A stretch of DNA of 6,197 bases from Planctomycetaceae bacterium (GTDB lineage: Bacteria > Planctomycetota > Planctomycetia > Planctomycetales > Planctomycetaceae), in assembly GCA_023258825.1 (NCBI GenBank), contig JALQWE010000236.1:1-6197 (forward strand). Direction: 5' to 3'. Below the pieces are notes generated by a model. That model was not told where the DNA came from. It searched no databases and saw only the letters and a list, made by a program, of their open reading frames with translations. The position numbers and the translations under genes are program-made. Positions 5,175 to 6,197 of the stretch are shown piece after piece. Numbering within the stretch: the first letter of the stretch is position 1; the number at the start of each line of letters is the position of its first letter.

Positions 5175-6197
5175 TTACACCGGCGGAACCATTCCGGCCT
5201 CCACCAATAACAAGCGGACCGGAATCGCGGATTCACGGAGTCCGGAAATTCGGGCGACCGCTGCCCGATACTCATTCATCTGCGAACGATAGTGTTCACA
5301 CTTCTGTCGCACCCAGTCGTCCATGGGGCCAGAGACACGGTCAGTTTTAAAGTCCAGAATCTCAGCGGCGACGATCCGGCTGCCAACACGGACCTGTACG
5401 AGACGGTCGATCGTTCCCTGCACCAGTTCACCCTGTGCGGCGAACACGTAGGTTCGTTCCCGGTCCACAACGAGCTTTGCTTCTCCTGCGTTGACACGTG
5501 GAAGCCACTCCGCAAACAACGCTGCGTTGCCCGCTGTCGACGGGTCAAACACAGCCCTGATCTCCGGGGCATCGAGGGTTTCAAGGAATTGAGGAAGCAA
5601 CTGATCCACGGTCTGATCTGCAATCAATAGCTCGCGTGCCTTTTGTCGCAACACTGACTGATCCGGGAGCTCGCCGGGCTGAAGCCATTCAATACACTCA
5701 AACCAGCTGTGAAACAGGATGCCTCGAACCCGAGGATCCACTTTTGCGGCCCCCTTTGCGACCGTGACTGGTCGTGCATCCCGGCGCATCAGACTGGAGA
5801 CATCCGGCAGATTCAAACGGCGTTCATCGTGACGCGACGGAGCACGTCGGGAGAGTCCGCGACGACGACCATCCGGCATCGGCGCGAGGGAGATTTTCGG
5901 CAGGGAGACATCGGCTTTGGGCTTCTGTGTCACTGGACGAATCATTGCGGGAAGGTTTTGATACCAGATTGGGTTCCCCGTCTCATACACAACACTTGAT
6001 TCTTCTGCCTGAGGTTGATCACTCAGTGTCGCCAGCAGCAGACCGGCATAGGTTTTGGGAGCTTTCGGTGATGTGATCGGTTCCGCCAGCATGGTCAGGC
6101 TGTGCTTCGCTCGCGTTAACGCGACGTAGAACAGGCACAGACTCTCATTGACCTGACGGCGGATGGTGTGTTCAAACGCCTGCTGGATTGGTTGGGG
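5175..6197 (-). CDS. AddA/RecB-type UvrD-family helicase-nuclease, C-terminal part
   Basis: The N-terminal part lies beyond the window, and the frame is open through 6197, giving 340 visible residues. CLFYVALTRAKHSLTML (21-37) is UvrD-type helicase motif VI with its arginine finger. After a basic, poorly conserved linker (about 90-150) comes a RecB-family PD-(D/E)XK nuclease domain: GILFHSWFE (159-167, His163), the RERT segment (246-249), GTIDR (261-265, Asp264), ILDFKTD (280-286, Asp282 and Lys284) and YRSQMNEY (303-310). All expected catalytic residues are present, so the nuclease looks active. Such proteins resect double-strand DNA breaks, usually with a partner (AddB or RecC/RecD), for RecA loading. 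Only about 305 residues separate motif VI from the stop, a compact C-terminus that favours an AddA-like or stand-alone planctomycete form over RecB. The ATG at 6092 is not the start, since it falls inside motif VI. A partner gene is not visible here. Confidence 0.88.
   Translation of the reverse strand, partial: PQPIQQAFEHTIRRQVNESLCLFYVALTRAKHSLTMLAEPITSPKAPKTYAGLLLATLSDQPQAEESSVVYETGNPIWYQNLPAMIRPVTQKPKADVSLPKISLAPMPDGRRRGLSRRAPSRHDERRLNLPDVSSLMRRDARPVTVAKGAAKVDPRVRGILFHSWFECIEWLQPGELPDQSVLRQKARELLIADQTVDQLLPQFLETLDAPEIRAVFDPSTAGNAALFAEWLPRVNAGEAKLVVDRERTYVFAAQGELVQGTIDRLVQVRVGSRIVAAEILDFKTDRVSGPMDDWVRQKCEHYRSQMNEYRAAVARISGLRESAIPVRLLLVEAGMVPPV

Overview
The window looks like a chromosomal segment of a planctomycete. 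Three things suggest this. The secreted protein at 3485-4837 has the layout and motifs of the planctomycete-specific domain family I recall as TIGR03009. The sigma factor closely follows the RpoD/SigA-like paralogs of that phylum. The intergenic stretches are long, and only one gene start has a clear Shine-Dalgarno sequence. This assignment rests on recalled family patterns, not on a search.

Layout, left to right. Positions 3-737 (+) hold the 3' part of a sigma-70 family factor whose first ~40 visible residues do not look like sigma region 2.1. A hairpin (757-792) and about 375 bases without a convincing gene follow. Positions 1170-2852 (+) encode a complete glutaminyl-tRNA synthetase (glnS), ended by a strong intrinsic terminator (2933-2961). 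A 632-base non-coding interval then carries a series of inverted repeats. The last one holds the ribosome binding site in its loop and the start codon in its stem. Positions 3485-4837 (+) encode an exported protein with a TIGR03009/LolA-like domain and one C-terminal PASTA domain. After a non-coding interval of about 340 bases, the minus strand (5175-6197) carries the C-terminal part of an AddA/RecB-type helicase-nuclease, which converges on the exported-protein gene.

The genes do not form an obvious pathway: transcription initiation, tRNA charging, an envelope protein and double-strand-break repair. They are separated by terminators or long gaps and are probably independent transcription units. 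I see no mobile element, CRISPR array, tRNA, rRNA or defence island. The items most worth a second look are the structured leader of the PASTA gene, a perfect 9-bp inverted repeat at 3102-3130, and the abnormal N-terminal side of the sigma factor.
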